Assembly (NCBI RefSeq): GCF_030552475.1
Contig: NZ_JAUPED010000008.1
Coordinates: forward strand, 1-64,000
Length of the DNA: 64,000 bases
Origin: Mariniflexile sp. AS56
GTDB taxonomy: Bacteria; Bacteroidota; Bacteroidia; Flavobacteriales; Flavobacteriaceae
Direction: 5' to 3'
Shown one piece after another: positions 54,122 through 63,586 of the stretch. Made by a program: the position numbers and the translations under genes. Within the stretch, counting starts at the first letter, position 1; the number at the start of each line of letters is the position of its first letter. Below the pieces are notes generated by a model, which was not told where the DNA came from, made no database searches, and was given only the letters and a program-made list of their open reading frames with translations.

Positions 54122-55210
54122 CTATTTAGAAAGTATTTCTTTAGTGGCATCTAAATAGGCAGTCCCCCATTTTTGACAAGGCTCTATATGATTCCCTTCG
54201 GCCCACTCGTTCCAAGCATTTATAAACAAAAAAGGCTCGGGCATTTCCTCCCAAGGGTAATTTTCTTTTATATGCTTTAACCAATGTTTATATTTATCTG
54301 GCGTTGAATTATGAAGGATAAAATAATTTACTTTTCTTCTAGAGGAATTGTCCCACATTGGGGTAATTGTTGGATAACAATTGGCTTTAAACCCCCTGTT
54401 AATTTGTAGATTAGAAAATGCTTCATAATCATAAACCAATTCATATTTATTTTTTACGGTTGCTTTTATTTTTCTTAAGAACTCATTGAAATAACGTCTT
54501 AACAGCGTATTTTTAATAGATTCAGGTCTGTTGCTAAAACTTGGCTGAAATTCAAATGCAAAATCAAAACCCGATTCATTTAACAAATTTTCATAATCTG
54601 TAGTTTTTGTACAACCAATATACAAATCAGGGAAACCCGCTTTTTTAACTTCAGCCCTCCAAAGCGCAATGGTGCTTCTAATATCAGGAAACAAATTAGG
54701 ACGATATATTATAAACATGGGTTTACCATTTACTTTAATATATCGTGAATCTTTAAAATGCTTTATAAGTTCTTGAATATGAGTATAATCATCTTCTGCT
54801 GAATACTCTTGTTTTAGCAATACATCAGATTCACCACCATTCCAAATACGTGTCCAGTTTTCATTTGCCCAACACATCATAAATGGTAAATCTTCCTTAG
54901 GGTTATTTAGCTTTCGTTTTAGAGGTTCTTCCAGAACACGTTTACCATTAAACCAATAATGATAATAACAAAAACCATGTATTCCTTTGGATTTTGCAAG
55001 TTCTTCTTGTGCTAACCTCGCTTCTTCTAAACGTAAATCATAAAAACCTAAATCTGCTGGCAAATGAGGTTGGTAATGGTCTTTAAAAAGTGGCTTCGCT
55101 TTCGTTACATTGGTCCATTCGGTAAAGCCTTTTCCCCACCATTCATCATTTTCCGGTATGGGATGAAATTGAGGAAGGTATATTGCAATGGGTTTAATTT
55201 GTTTTGACAT
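54122..55210 (-). CDS. WbsX-like protein (GH99-like domain)
   Basis: A 362-residue protein of the WbsX family, a glycoside-hydrolase-99-like TIM barrel found in O-antigen clusters. Family marks are AIYLPQFHPIPENDEWWGKG, the GIHGFCYYHYWFNG segment, FMMCWANENWTRIWNG and the C-terminal LFINAWNEWAEGNHIEP. ATG 55210 (MSKQIKP) is chosen over 55228 because the domain begins there. It overlaps the upstream GT2 gene by 17 bp. The role is unproven: processing of a glycan or acting as a transferase are both open. Confidence 0.9.
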   Translation of the reverse strand: MSKQIKPIAIYLPQFHPIPENDEWWGKGFTEWTNVTKAKPLFKDHYQPHLPADLGFYDLRLEEARLAQEELAKSKGIHGFCYYHYWFNGKRVLEEPLKRKLNNPKEDLPFMMCWANENWTRIWNGGESDVLLKQEYSAEDDYTHIQELIKHFKDSRYIKVNGKPMFIIYRPNLFPDIRSTIALWRAEVKKAGFPDLYIGCTKTTDYENLLNESGFDFAFEFQPSFSNRPESIKNTLLRRYFNEFLRKIKATVKNKYELVYDYEAFSNLQINRGFKANCYPTITPMWDNSSRRKVNYFILHNSTPDKYKHWLKHIKENYPWEEMPEPFLFINAWNEWAEGNHIEPCQKWGTAYLDATKEILSK

Positions 55211-56054
55211 ATTTGTAAAAATAAGCAAGTTTAGAATAAATTTTAGATTTTATTTTTTCTTGAATTGAGGTTCTGTTTTTATTATAAACTTCTTTATGTT
55301 TTTCTCTAGTGAGCCTAAGTAACTCCTGTTGTTTTTCTACTTTAAAAAAAGCTTCCAAGTTTTTAGCTGCTTTTAAAAATCCAGATTTCATTAATTTAAA
55401 ATCTACACTCATGGCATTTGTTCTTATTCTATAAAGCGCCAATACTTCCTTTCTGTTTTTAATCCCCTTTGAATAATAAAACAGTTTAACCCAAAACACC
55501 CAATCTTCATGGTTTGGTAAATCTTCATCAAATCTAAGACGATGTGTGTCTATTAACTGCTTTTCAAATAATACTGCATGGCAGGGAATTGACTTTCGAT
55601 ACTCCCAGTCTAAAATGACTTCCTTTTTAAAATCAATTTCAGAAAGAAAAGGTGATAAATATCTGTGTTTCGCCGGTTGTTCTTTATTACCGTCTATAAA
55701 AGAAAAATAGTTTGAAATTGATATTTGAGCCTTCTGCAAATCTTGTAATTGCAATTCAAACTTAGTAGGTTTAATTAAATCGTCTGCATCTAATAATTGG
55801 ATATAATGACCTGTAGCAACATTTAACCCCGAATTTCTAGCACTACTTAAACCTCCATTAACTTTATAAACATATACAAAACGTTGATCTTGATTTATCC
55901 ACTCTTTTGCGATTACTTCTGTATTGTCTGTACTTCCATCGTTTATAATTATACATTCCCAATTAGGATAAGTTTGATTTAAAACCGATTGCAGTGTTTC
56001 ATCTAAATACGGCCCTTGGTTAAAACAAGGTATAATTACGGATATTTTTTTCAT
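55194..56054 (-). CDS. GT2-family glycosyltransferase
   Basis: A 286-residue GT-A enzyme: ISVIIPCFNQGPYLDETLQS, IIINDGSTDNTEVIA, GGLSSARNSG and the DxD site LLDADDLI (Asp89-92), then an acceptor loop with LPNHEDWVFWVKL. The first 100 residues closely resemble the product of the gene at 57978, so the two are paralogues. Its upstream gap (56055-56132) holds no clear signal. Confidence 0.92.
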   Translation of the reverse strand: MKKISVIIPCFNQGPYLDETLQSVLNQTYPNWECIIINDGSTDNTEVIAKEWINQDQRFVYVYKVNGGLSSARNSGLNVATGHYIQLLDADDLIKPTKFELQLQDLQKAQISISNYFSFIDGNKEQPAKHRYLSPFLSEIDFKKEVILDWEYRKSIPCHAVLFEKQLIDTHRLRFDEDLPNHEDWVFWVKLFYYSKGIKNRKEVLALYRIRTNAMSVDFKLMKSGFLKAAKNLEAFFKVEKQQELLRLTREKHKEVYNKNRTSIQEKIKSKIYSKLAYFYKYVKTN

Positions 56055-56132
56055 TAACTAATCATTTTAAATAGTCATTAAAAGTTCACAGGTTAAGTAA
56101 CCATAGTTAGTTTACCCATTTAAGGTGCACTT

Positions 56133-57176
56133 CTATTTTTTAAACGATAGGTTAAATAGCTTTTTATTTTTATACACTAATGCTTTCTTTTCTATTAAAT
56201 GCCATGATAAAAAACCACATATTATCGAAATAAGTAGCGAATAAATCATTAATTGGTACGTGTTTAATTTGAAAAAATACACTAAAGTTTGCTGAACTGG
56301 AAAACTGTAGATATAAATACCATAAGACATATCACCAATTTTGCCAAAAGTACTAAAAAATGGTAATGCATTAAAACCTATAAGTAAAACAATAACAGGG
56401 AACGGGATATGCTTTATGGCATTGAAAAAGTTAAAGTAAATTGCCAGTATAAAAACGGCTATTGCAATAATTAGATGAAATTTACTAATTATTTTTTCAA
56501 AGCTGAAAGACGCAAATAAACTACCGCAAATAAAAAATGTACCCAAGTTTAAAATATGATACCCCTGCATTCCTAAAATAGACGATCCAGCAAATCTGTC
56601 AATAAAAAAATTATAGGTAACAAATAATATTATAAAAACAAGTGAAAGAAGAAGTCTAACGACTTTAATGTTTTTTCTGAAAATATATAAAAAACCAATA
56701 GCTATATATAAGGAAAATTCATAACGGATCGTCCACAAGGAGCCATTTATAGCATGATAAAAATTTGAATCAAAAACACCTTTAATTCCAGACTGAAACC
56801 CGTACAGTACTATATTTCTAGGTAAATATGTATATACTTCGGTATTGTAGAAATAAGACACATTTCCATGATAGACAAAGGGAGTTAATAAGACAGTTAG
56901 TAGTAAAACAAAAAATAAAGCTGGAAACAATCTTAAAAAGCGCTTTTTAAAATAACTCAAAACACTTTTACTACGCTGTAAACTTTGAAATATGAAATAA
57001 CCACTAATAACGAAAAAGCCACTTAAGCCTAATTGAGCCCATACTATTTGCCCGTTTGAAACTTGGTAAACCCATTGTGAACCTTCATCTACGCCAGATA
57101 ATGGGTAAGCATGTGATATAACAACAAATACCGCGAATAGAAATCTTAAAAAGTCGAAATTATTATTTTTATGCAT
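56133..57176 (-). CDS. acyltransferase-3 family membrane O-acyltransferase
   Basis: A 347-residue polytopic membrane protein of the OafA/NodX family with about ten spans. It has the N-terminal catalytic pattern FLRFLFAVFVVISHAYPLSG (His in SHAYP). SGFFVISGYFIFQSLQRS, FKKRFLRLFPALFFVLL and NGSLWTIRYEF are all classic positions of the family. It uses acetyl-CoA or another acyl donor to O-acylate a surface sugar. With the MBOAT pair and the hexapeptide enzyme, the locus encodes three separate acylation systems. Confidence 0.92.
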   Translation of the reverse strand: MHKNNNFDFLRFLFAVFVVISHAYPLSGVDEGSQWVYQVSNGQIVWAQLGLSGFFVISGYFIFQSLQRSKSVLSYFKKRFLRLFPALFFVLLLTVLLTPFVYHGNVSYFYNTEVYTYLPRNIVLYGFQSGIKGVFDSNFYHAINGSLWTIRYEFSLYIAIGFLYIFRKNIKVVRLLLSLVFIILFVTYNFFIDRFAGSSILGMQGYHILNLGTFFICGSLFASFSFEKIISKFHLIIAIAVFILAIYFNFFNAIKHIPFPVIVLLIGFNALPFFSTFGKIGDMSYGIYIYSFPVQQTLVYFFKLNTYQLMIYSLLISIICGFLSWHLIEKKALVYKNKKLFNLSFKK

Positions 57177-57191
57177 GCTTATAATTCGCTA

Positions 57192-57971
57192 TTAAAACTT
57201 TTTGGGTTTGTTGAAAACAAACTTTATAAGATAAAAATACCTTAATAAAGCATATTTCAAATCAGACAAAAAGGTTTTAACCGCGCTTAAAATGGCTCCA
57301 AAAATGGCTCTGGTTGCACTATATAAATTAACATCTTGGTGCCATAACTGGTAATTACCAACCACATCATTCTTAAACCTAAAAAAAAGTTGCTTCTTGG
57401 TTCTCCTAATTTGATAACAAAAAATAGATGGCACAAACTCAATATCAAACCCTGCTTTTAAAACCCTTACAGTCCATTCTTTATCTTCAAAAGTAGCCAC
57501 ATCCTCTTTGAAGGGGTATTTTCCCCATACTTTTTTACTGAAAGCGGAGCCTGAAAAAATTAATCCTGATTTATTGGGATCTACCGTCGCTGGGACTTTA
57601 TTAATATAATTTCTATAGTCGTTCGTACTATGTAAACATCTTAAGCCTGCTAGATTTGAATTCTTTTTAAACTTTTCAACTATCAATTTAAAAAAATCGT
57701 GACTTACGGGATAGGAATGCGCACTAAAGATAACCACAATATTGTTTTTAGCTTCTTTAGCACAAATATTTGCACTACCGCCAAAACTGAAATTTTCTAT
57801 GGTTACAAAACGAGCTCCAAATTGTTTAGTAATAGCTTCACTAGCATCAGAAGACAGGTTGTCAACTACTATAATTTCATCTATATCATCACTATAACGT
57901 TCGGTTAAGTTTTTCAACGAGAACGACAACGCTTCTGCTTGGTTTTTATTTCTGATGACAACTGAAATCAT
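57192..57971 (-). CDS. GT2 glycosyltransferase, rhamnosyltransferase-like
   Basis: A 259-residue GT-A protein with ISVVIRNKNQAEALSFSLKN and IVVDNLSSDASEAIT. The expected DxD position reads VVIFSAHSYPVS, so both acids are absent, as in some rhamnosyltransferase-like enzymes. A later FEDKEWTVRVLKAG supplies the ED base motif. A weakly hydrophobic C-terminal helix follows. It lies 6 bp after the next GT2 gene. Donor unknown. Confidence 0.88.
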   Translation of the reverse strand: MISVVIRNKNQAEALSFSLKNLTERYSDDIDEIIVVDNLSSDASEAITKQFGARFVTIENFSFGGSANICAKEAKNNIVVIFSAHSYPVSHDFFKLIVEKFKKNSNLAGLRCLHSTNDYRNYINKVPATVDPNKSGLIFSGSAFSKKVWGKYPFKEDVATFEDKEWTVRVLKAGFDIEFVPSIFCYQIRRTKKQLFFRFKNDVVGNYQLWHQDVNLYSATRAIFGAILSAVKTFLSDLKYALLRYFYLIKFVFNKPKKF

Positions 57972-57977
57972 TTTAAT

Positions 57978-58823
57978 CTATTTTAATAAATTATTAAACA
58001 ACCTAAACGGTTTAGTTAGTAACCTTCCTATTTTATATTCAAACGAATTTTTAATAGTCATTTCACTTGTGCGGTGTTTCTTTATAATATGAAAAAGATA
58101 ATCTAATGTGGTGTCATATTGAGCTATATAAACTTCTTTATGTTTTTTATACATATAACTCATATTAGCTTCTAAATGACTTTTCAAAGTATCCGTAAGC
58201 ATTGATTTTTTAGATTTTCTGTAGTAAAACAAAAACTCTTCAACAAACTTAAACTCCCAACCATGTTTTGTTATGGCAAGCCAAAACTCCCAATCTTCAA
58301 AACCACTTTTCATATTTTCATCGTAGCCTCCAACAGTTTCCCAACACGACTTCCGATATAAAGAGGTGGCCATCATGATATTTTCATATAATAATGCGTG
58401 GTATGTTGTACCTACTGGTTTCTGTTTATGAATAACATTCTCAATGGTATCTGTAAAAAAATTGCTGTAGCAAGATACAATCGCCAAATTTTTATTCTGA
58501 TTTAAAACAGGTACTAACTTTTCTAAAAAGGTTTCATGAATAATATCGTCTGCATCTAAGGGTAGTATAAATTCACCATTGCTTCCTTCTACACCTGCAT
58601 TTCTCGCGCTAGACAAACCACCGTTTTCCTTTTCTACATAAGTGAATCTTTTGTCTTTGGTACACCAACTTTTGGCTACTTCCTGGGTATTGTCTGGACT
58701 TCCGTCATTCACAATAATACACTCCCAATTTGTATAGGTTTGGTTTAGTACAGACTTTAAAGCTTCGCTCAAGAAATGAGCTTGGTTGTAACAGGGAACT
58801 ATTATGGAAACTAGTTTATTCAT
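57978..58823 (-). CDS. GT2-family glycosyltransferase
   Basis: A 281-residue GT-A enzyme: VSIIVPCYNQAHFLSEALKS, IIVNDGSPDNTQEVA, GGLSSARNAG, and LPLDADDIIH (Asp90, 92, 93). An acceptor loop with VGGYDENMKSGFEDWEFWLA and the tail KKHKEVYIAQYDTTL follow. The last two segments recur in the product of the next upstream gene, so the two arose by duplication. Specificity unknown. Confidence 0.92.
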   Translation of the reverse strand: MNKLVSIIVPCYNQAHFLSEALKSVLNQTYTNWECIIVNDGSPDNTQEVAKSWCTKDKRFTYVEKENGGLSSARNAGVEGSNGEFILPLDADDIIHETFLEKLVPVLNQNKNLAIVSCYSNFFTDTIENVIHKQKPVGTTYHALLYENIMMATSLYRKSCWETVGGYDENMKSGFEDWEFWLAITKHGWEFKFVEEFLFYYRKSKKSMLTDTLKSHLEANMSYMYKKHKEVYIAQYDTTLDYLFHIIKKHRTSEMTIKNSFEYKIGRLLTKPFRLFNNLLK

Positions 58824-58851
58824 TCAAAAGGAAAATCCTAATCTTACTATT

Positions 58852-59706
58852 TTACTTATTAAAAATACCTAAATGTTTTTTCAAAAACCTTAGTGGCGCT
58901 AAAATAGCACTTCCTAATTTGTAATTTAATGAGTTTATTACTTTTAGTTTGTTTTTTCTTAATTCGTGGTTCGTATATAACAATTGACTTGAAAATGATT
59001 CAAAATTATCCAAATATACTTGCTTGTGCTTATTGAGTATATAATTTCTTAATTCACTGTCATGATTTTCAAGTGCTTTGCTGTCTCGCGATATGGTTTT
59101 TACTCTGTAAATAAATAGAGGTTCCTTAATGATATGCATATACCAACCATTTTTCAAAATAGAAATCCAAAAATCCCAATCTTCATAGCCATTAGACATA
59201 TTTTCATCATAACCAGAAACCTGCTCCCAACATTTTTTTCTAAACAGAGAGCAATTCATCGCATTGTTTTTTACCAGGAAATCAGCAATAGAACCTCCTA
59301 ATGGTTTTATAATTTCGTTACTAATTTTAGTGCCTTTTAATTTTTTATAATAACACCCAACGATGGCTATATCCAAATTACCATTTAATACCTCAACAGC
59401 CTTTTCAATAAAGCTAGGTTCAAAATAATCATCGGCGTCAAGATTTAAAATAAAATCTGTTTTTGCCAAACCAATGCCAAAATTTCTGGCCATACAAACT
59501 CCATTATTTTCTTGAAAAACAACATCTACATTTTCATGTTGAATGGTTTCTAGAATTTTTCTTGTTTCGGCTTTAGAGCCATCATCAATAATAATAACCC
59601 TTTCAGGTTTTAAAGTTTGATTTAAAACGGAATGTAACGCACTAATAACGTATGCTCCATCATTGTAACAAGGAATTACTACGGTAACATTGCTAGGCGT
59701 ATTCAT
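58852..59706 (-). CDS. GT2-family glycosyltransferase
   Basis: A 284-residue GT-A enzyme: VTVVIPCYNDGAYVISALHS, VIIIDDGSKAETRKI, NNGVCMARNFGIG and LNLDADDYFEP (Asp90, 92, 93). VSGYDENMSNGYEDWDFWIS and NKHKQVYLDNFESFS mirror the downstream paralogue at 57978. The gap between the two genes is 28 bp. Specificity unknown. Confidence 0.92.
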   Translation of the reverse strand: MNTPSNVTVVIPCYNDGAYVISALHSVLNQTLKPERVIIIDDGSKAETRKILETIQHENVDVVFQENNGVCMARNFGIGLAKTDFILNLDADDYFEPSFIEKAVEVLNGNLDIAIVGCYYKKLKGTKISNEIIKPLGGSIADFLVKNNAMNCSLFRKKCWEQVSGYDENMSNGYEDWDFWISILKNGWYMHIIKEPLFIYRVKTISRDSKALENHDSELRNYILNKHKQVYLDNFESFSSQLLYTNHELRKNKLKVINSLNYKLGSAILAPLRFLKKHLGIFNK

Positions 59707-59719
59707 ATAATTAATTAAC

Positions 59720-60670
59720 TTATTGTTTGTATAAAAATGGAAAAAGTTTCTTTCTAAGCCTAATTACCGGGAAGTATTTTATGCTTAGTACCGAAAATAA
59801 TAGTTTAGGATAAGGAAAAAAATGTCTTGCCCAATAGCCAATATCAGTATAAAGTTTGTTCTGCTCTTTATGTTTTAGAATCCAAACCCACTTTAATAAA
59901 TCATCAACTCTATATGAGGGAACTTGGTTTTCTGAGCTCCAAATAACCATAGACTGATACATTTTTATAGTATATTTTCTATATAGATCTACGTTTTCAA
60001 AAACATTATCTTCATGAACTCCTCTAATAGCCAAAGGCCTATCAATAACTCCAGTATGTAAACGGCATTTCAAAGCCAATTTCCAAAAAATATCTGTATC
60101 CTCAGCCACTACCAACGCTTCATTAAAATACCCTGTAGCCTCGAATACAGACTTTTTAACCGTTAGCCCATTTATATGAAAATGACCATGTTTACCATAA
60201 AGTAATGATTCAAAAAGCTGTTCTGGTTTTATTTCTTGAGTAACGGTATACAATTTATACTTCTCTTGCTCTGCAATTGTTGAATTCCTGTAAAAGTGAA
60301 AGCCTACGGCATTGTATATGCCGTCGCATTCTGAATTATTAAGAAATATACTTTGATCATTCTTAAACCTTTCAGGTAAATAAAAATCATCAGCGTCTAA
60401 AAAAGCAATATAATCCATTGTCACATTTTCTATCCCTAAGTTTCTGCTGGCAGAGCGACCTTTATTAGAATAGTTACTATGTGAATACACTTTAATTATG
60501 GGGTATTGTGCTTGTAATTTCTCAAGAATCTGAGCTGTTTTATCCACACTTCCATCATTAACAACCACTATTTCATGTACTTCCGGCTGATCCAATACTG
60601 AAGTAATGGCTTTTTCAATAAACTGTTCGCAATTATATACTGGAATTACAACTGATACAAAAAAACTCAT
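59720..60670 (-). CDS. GT2-family glycosyltransferase
   Basis: A 316-residue GT-A enzyme: VSVVIPVYNCEQFIEKAITS, IVVVNDGSVDKTAQI, GRSASRNLGI and LDADDFYLPERF (Asp92-95). A later acceptor region has LVVAEDTDIFWKLAL, giving the ED site. Its C-terminus is basic and could rest on the membrane. It lies between two other GT2 genes, with gaps of 13 and 7 bp. Specificity unknown. Confidence 0.91.
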   Translation of the reverse strand: MSFFVSVVIPVYNCEQFIEKAITSVLDQPEVHEIVVVNDGSVDKTAQILEKLQAQYPIIKVYSHSNYSNKGRSASRNLGIENVTMDYIAFLDADDFYLPERFKNDQSIFLNNSECDGIYNAVGFHFYRNSTIAEQEKYKLYTVTQEIKPEQLFESLLYGKHGHFHINGLTVKKSVFEATGYFNEALVVAEDTDIFWKLALKCRLHTGVIDRPLAIRGVHEDNVFENVDLYRKYTIKMYQSMVIWSSENQVPSYRVDDLLKWVWILKHKEQNKLYTDIGYWARHFFPYPKLLFSVLSIKYFPVIRLRKKLFPFLYKQ

Positions 60671-60677
60671 AATTGTG

Positions 60678-61454
60678 TTAAAATTTATCTAAAAGCCCTA
60701 GCCTAATTAGCAAATTAATTTTTTTAGATTTTCTTAAATTTCTAATCACTCTTTTTAATTTATAAATAGTTTTTAAGTCATTCATAAATATGGGAAATTC
60801 GGAATTTAAAACCTTTTCTCGTTCTGACTGGATTAGATGTTGATTTTCTTCAAGAGAACTAACACCGTCGTTATAAAAGGTTGAAAAAACGTCGTTGACA
60901 TGCAAATAGCTTGCATTATGTTTCAATAAAGCTAAAATTAACCATTTCCAATCTGCTACAATTTTCAAACCTTCATCATAACTCCCTATGCGGTCAAACG
61001 CTTTTTTCTGTATAAAAGTACATTGATGACATGGCAAGTTATTGTACAGATACTCAAATGACATGGTTTTTGGATTCTCTAAAATTTGAGAAACTCCATT
61101 ATTAACAATATTGATATTAAAGTATATAACTTCAAATTGCTTTAGATGCTTTTGAATTGCATTTAACGAATCTTCATCGTTGAAATGATCTCCACTGTTT
61201 AAAAAAAACAAATAATCTCCAGACGCTTCCCATATTCCTTTATTCATGGCACTATAAATACCATTATCTGGTTCGCTTACCCAGTATTTTATTTTTTCAT
61301 CTTGACTTTCTAGATATTCTTTACTTCCATCAGTTGAGCCACCATCTATTACAATAAACTCAAACTCTTGCCACGATTGATTTAAAACACTTTCACCTGT
61401 ACGAATTAAGCCAGAAAGATTATTATAATTAACCGTTATGATTGATATTAACAT
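60678..61454 (-). CDS. GT2 glycosyltransferase, WcaE-like
   Basis: A 258-residue GT-A enzyme: LISIITVNYNNLSGLIRTGE, FIVIDGGSTDGSKEYL, ISEPDNG-like VSEPDNGIYSAMNKG and FFLNSGDHF. The short length, the DGGSTDGS turn and the SGD in place of DxD match the WcaE-type transferases of colanic-acid-like clusters. HQCTFIQKKAFDRIGSYDEGLKIVADW is the usual acceptor segment. It overlaps the upstream GT4 gene by 7 bp. Confidence 0.91.
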   Translation of the reverse strand: MLISIITVNYNNLSGLIRTGESVLNQSWQEFEFIVIDGGSTDGSKEYLESQDEKIKYWVSEPDNGIYSAMNKGIWEASGDYLFFLNSGDHFNDEDSLNAIQKHLKQFEVIYFNINIVNNGVSQILENPKTMSFEYLYNNLPCHQCTFIQKKAFDRIGSYDEGLKIVADWKWLILALLKHNASYLHVNDVFSTFYNDGVSSLEENQHLIQSEREKVLNSEFPIFMNDLKTIYKLKRVIRNLRKSKKINLLIRLGLLDKF

Positions 61455-62662
61455 TTACTACTAATCTTATTATTTAATAATTCACGAAGTTTATTTAATT
61501 GATTTTCAGATGTATATTTCATCAAAAACAAATTCCTTGATGCTATATTCATTTTTTCTTTTAAATCAGAATCAGTTAATAACAGATTAATAAAACCAAT
61601 TACATCATTATCATTTTCTGCAATAAAACCAGTTTCGTGATGGCTAACTAACTCTGGTAAAGCAGAATTATTATAAACTATTACTGGGGTTGAACATGCA
61701 TAAGATTCAATTATTGTTTGACCAAAAGTTTCTTCATAGGATGCAGAAAAAGTAACATCGGAAGCCGAAAATAATTTACTTTTAAACTCAGGATCCCATG
61801 TTTCAAAACAGAAAAAATTATCTTTATTTATAAAAGAATCAGTAATAAGCTTACCTAACCCAATAAATTTAATATTTGGATGGTTTTTAAATTTATTAAA
61901 AATTTTCATTATTCTGTCAAATCCTTTTAATTCAGACTCCAAATTATGGGAACATATTAAAATTAAAAAATCATGTTTTTCAAACCCCAAATGTTTTTTC
62001 GCCAATTTCTTTTCCATAGATTTAAGTTCATCTACAGGCAATCCGAGTTGAACTTTAAATATAGATTCTTTTGAAAAAAAATTTGACTGAATTAAAATTT
62101 TTTCGGTAAAACTACTATTAGCTATAATTTTTAAGTTATTTAATTGATTATAATATCCTTTTTTTTTTGACTGATAATAGTTTTCTATTTTTTCAAGTGA
62201 TGTTCCCCTAATCTTTTCCCTATCAAATAACGTGTGTAATTTACCTTGTATAGTATTAAAATCATGTACATAGATAAAAACTTTCGAATCTTTATCTATT
62301 TTACTAAAAAATGACTTGTAATCCAAAAAACCTGCTACCCAGTGTAGGATAATTATATCATTTTTTTTACAGAATTTATCCATTCTATAGAGAGTTCTGA
62401 TATTAGAGTGATACTCAAAACTAAATCGATTATACTTAGCATTTATAATATTAGCTAATTTATTAAACAAGTAATTTAAACTTCTAGAAATAATACCTTT
62501 AGGTCTAGTTATTTTAACTTGAAAACAAGATTGATTTGGATTGTTATAACTTTGAGAATATAGAACACTATCTAAATTATTTTTTAACATTGTAGCATGT
62601 AGTCTATAGGCTGCTAAACCAGCACCTCCAGAAACAAATGTTGATATATGAACAATTCTCAT
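61448..62662 (-). CDS. GT4-family glycosyltransferase with an A10 tract
   Basis: A 404-residue GT-B enzyme. It opens MRIVHISTFVSGGAGLAAYR, followed by the family's HWVAGFLDYKSF, FIYVHDFNTIQG and SNFFSKESIFKVQLGLPVDE. The donor site is SASYEETFGQTIIESYACST. The coding strand carries ten consecutive A residues (62159-62168) encoding Lys-Lys-Lys, a possible slippage site. This stretch is very AT-rich. One base overlaps the upstream gene. Specificity unknown. Confidence 0.9.
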   Translation of the reverse strand: MRIVHISTFVSGGAGLAAYRLHATMLKNNLDSVLYSQSYNNPNQSCFQVKITRPKGIISRSLNYLFNKLANIINAKYNRFSFEYHSNIRTLYRMDKFCKKNDIIILHWVAGFLDYKSFFSKIDKDSKVFIYVHDFNTIQGKLHTLFDREKIRGTSLEKIENYYQSKKKGYYNQLNNLKIIANSSFTEKILIQSNFFSKESIFKVQLGLPVDELKSMEKKLAKKHLGFEKHDFLILICSHNLESELKGFDRIMKIFNKFKNHPNIKFIGLGKLITDSFINKDNFFCFETWDPEFKSKLFSASDVTFSASYEETFGQTIIESYACSTPVIVYNNSALPELVSHHETGFIAENDNDVIGFINLLLTDSDLKEKMNIASRNLFLMKYTSENQLNKLRELLNNKISSKC

Positions 62663-63582
62663 TATTTAAATTGTTTTTTTAAAGTTCTATATAAAAACTT
62701 ATACAACTTAAAGTTCCTACCATATTCTGAGAATAATTTTAAATGTAAACGAGATCTCTTTTTTTCTAAAATTTTTACATTTCCCGTAAATGGCTTTATT
62801 TTATCACTTATTTTAAGATCATAAAAGTTGTCCTTTCCGCAATTCTCACCTGAACCATCTAAGCCAATATTTTGAACATAACTTTTTTTACTTGTCAAAC
62901 ATAAACCATTATTAAAAAAAATAGTACAGTTCCATAATATAGCCCAAGTTTTTATCTTTTTATTAATGTTCGCTGCTAATTGCTCATGACCATTCATTCG
63001 AGTTCCGTAGTTAAACTTTCGTAATAAATTCTCATCACTAATTAGGTTATCATAATGCTTTTTATAATCTTTATCTAACTTTACCCATCTATCTTTCCAA
63101 GTTCCCCAGCCCCAACAAAACATAAAATTAAGCATATAGTAATCGTCAAGAACAAATTGTAAATTAGATTGGTTATTAAATCCATTTATATGAAAAATTC
63201 TTTTTTCAATTTCATAATAATTTAAACTATTATTCATGTATTTCAAAAAATATTTAGATGTAACCATATCATCTTCAAGTACAATGATTTTACCATGTTT
63301 ATCTATAATTTCTGTTACACCGTTTATAATAGATTTAGCTAATCCAAAATTATCTTGTTGTTCAATTATAATGATTTCTTTACACCATTTTTTAGATTTT
63401 ATAATACTCCTAACCTCCTGAATGTTTTTTATATCATCAGTTAAAGCAGTTTCCTTTGCACCATCAGCATATATGTAGAGTATACTTTTATCTGAGTACT
63501 CATTGGACTTTAAAGCCTCTAAAGTCTCAAGAGTATGCTTTGGTCTATTATAAACAAATAAAACGATAGGTGCTAAATCCAT
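62662..63582 (-). CDS. GT2/GNT-I-like glycosyltransferase
   Basis: A 306-residue GT-A protein. It opens MDLAPIVLFVYNRPKHTLET, then has IIIIEQQDNFGLAKSIINGV, the acidic site IIVLEDDMVTSKYFL and FMFCWGWGTWKDRW, where GWGTW is typical of this bacterial sugar-transferase group. The EDD replaces DxD. The frame is open to 63618, but ATG 63582 is chosen: it starts at the first strand of the fold and lies 4 bp after the stop of the upstream gene. Confidence 0.87.
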   Translation of the reverse strand: MDLAPIVLFVYNRPKHTLETLEALKSNEYSDKSILYIYADGAKETALTDDIKNIQEVRSIIKSKKWCKEIIIIEQQDNFGLAKSIINGVTEIIDKHGKIIVLEDDMVTSKYFLKYMNNSLNYYEIEKRIFHINGFNNQSNLQFVLDDYYMLNFMFCWGWGTWKDRWVKLDKDYKKHYDNLISDENLLRKFNYGTRMNGHEQLAANINKKIKTWAILWNCTIFFNNGLCLTSKKSYVQNIGLDGSGENCGKDNFYDLKISDKIKPFTGNVKILEKKRSRLHLKLFSEYGRNFKLYKFLYRTLKKQFK

Positions 63583-63586
63583 TAAC

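Noticed and set aside
56091-56102. Short palindrome GGTTAAGTAACC between two polysaccharide genes
   Set aside because: Twelve bases with no second copy noticed. It could easily arise by chance in this composition.
36329-61454. Possible CRISPR or other regular repeat array
   Set aside because: Repeated look-alike segments here are conserved motifs of paralogous GT2 genes, not spaced identical repeats. No array was seen anywhere in the window.
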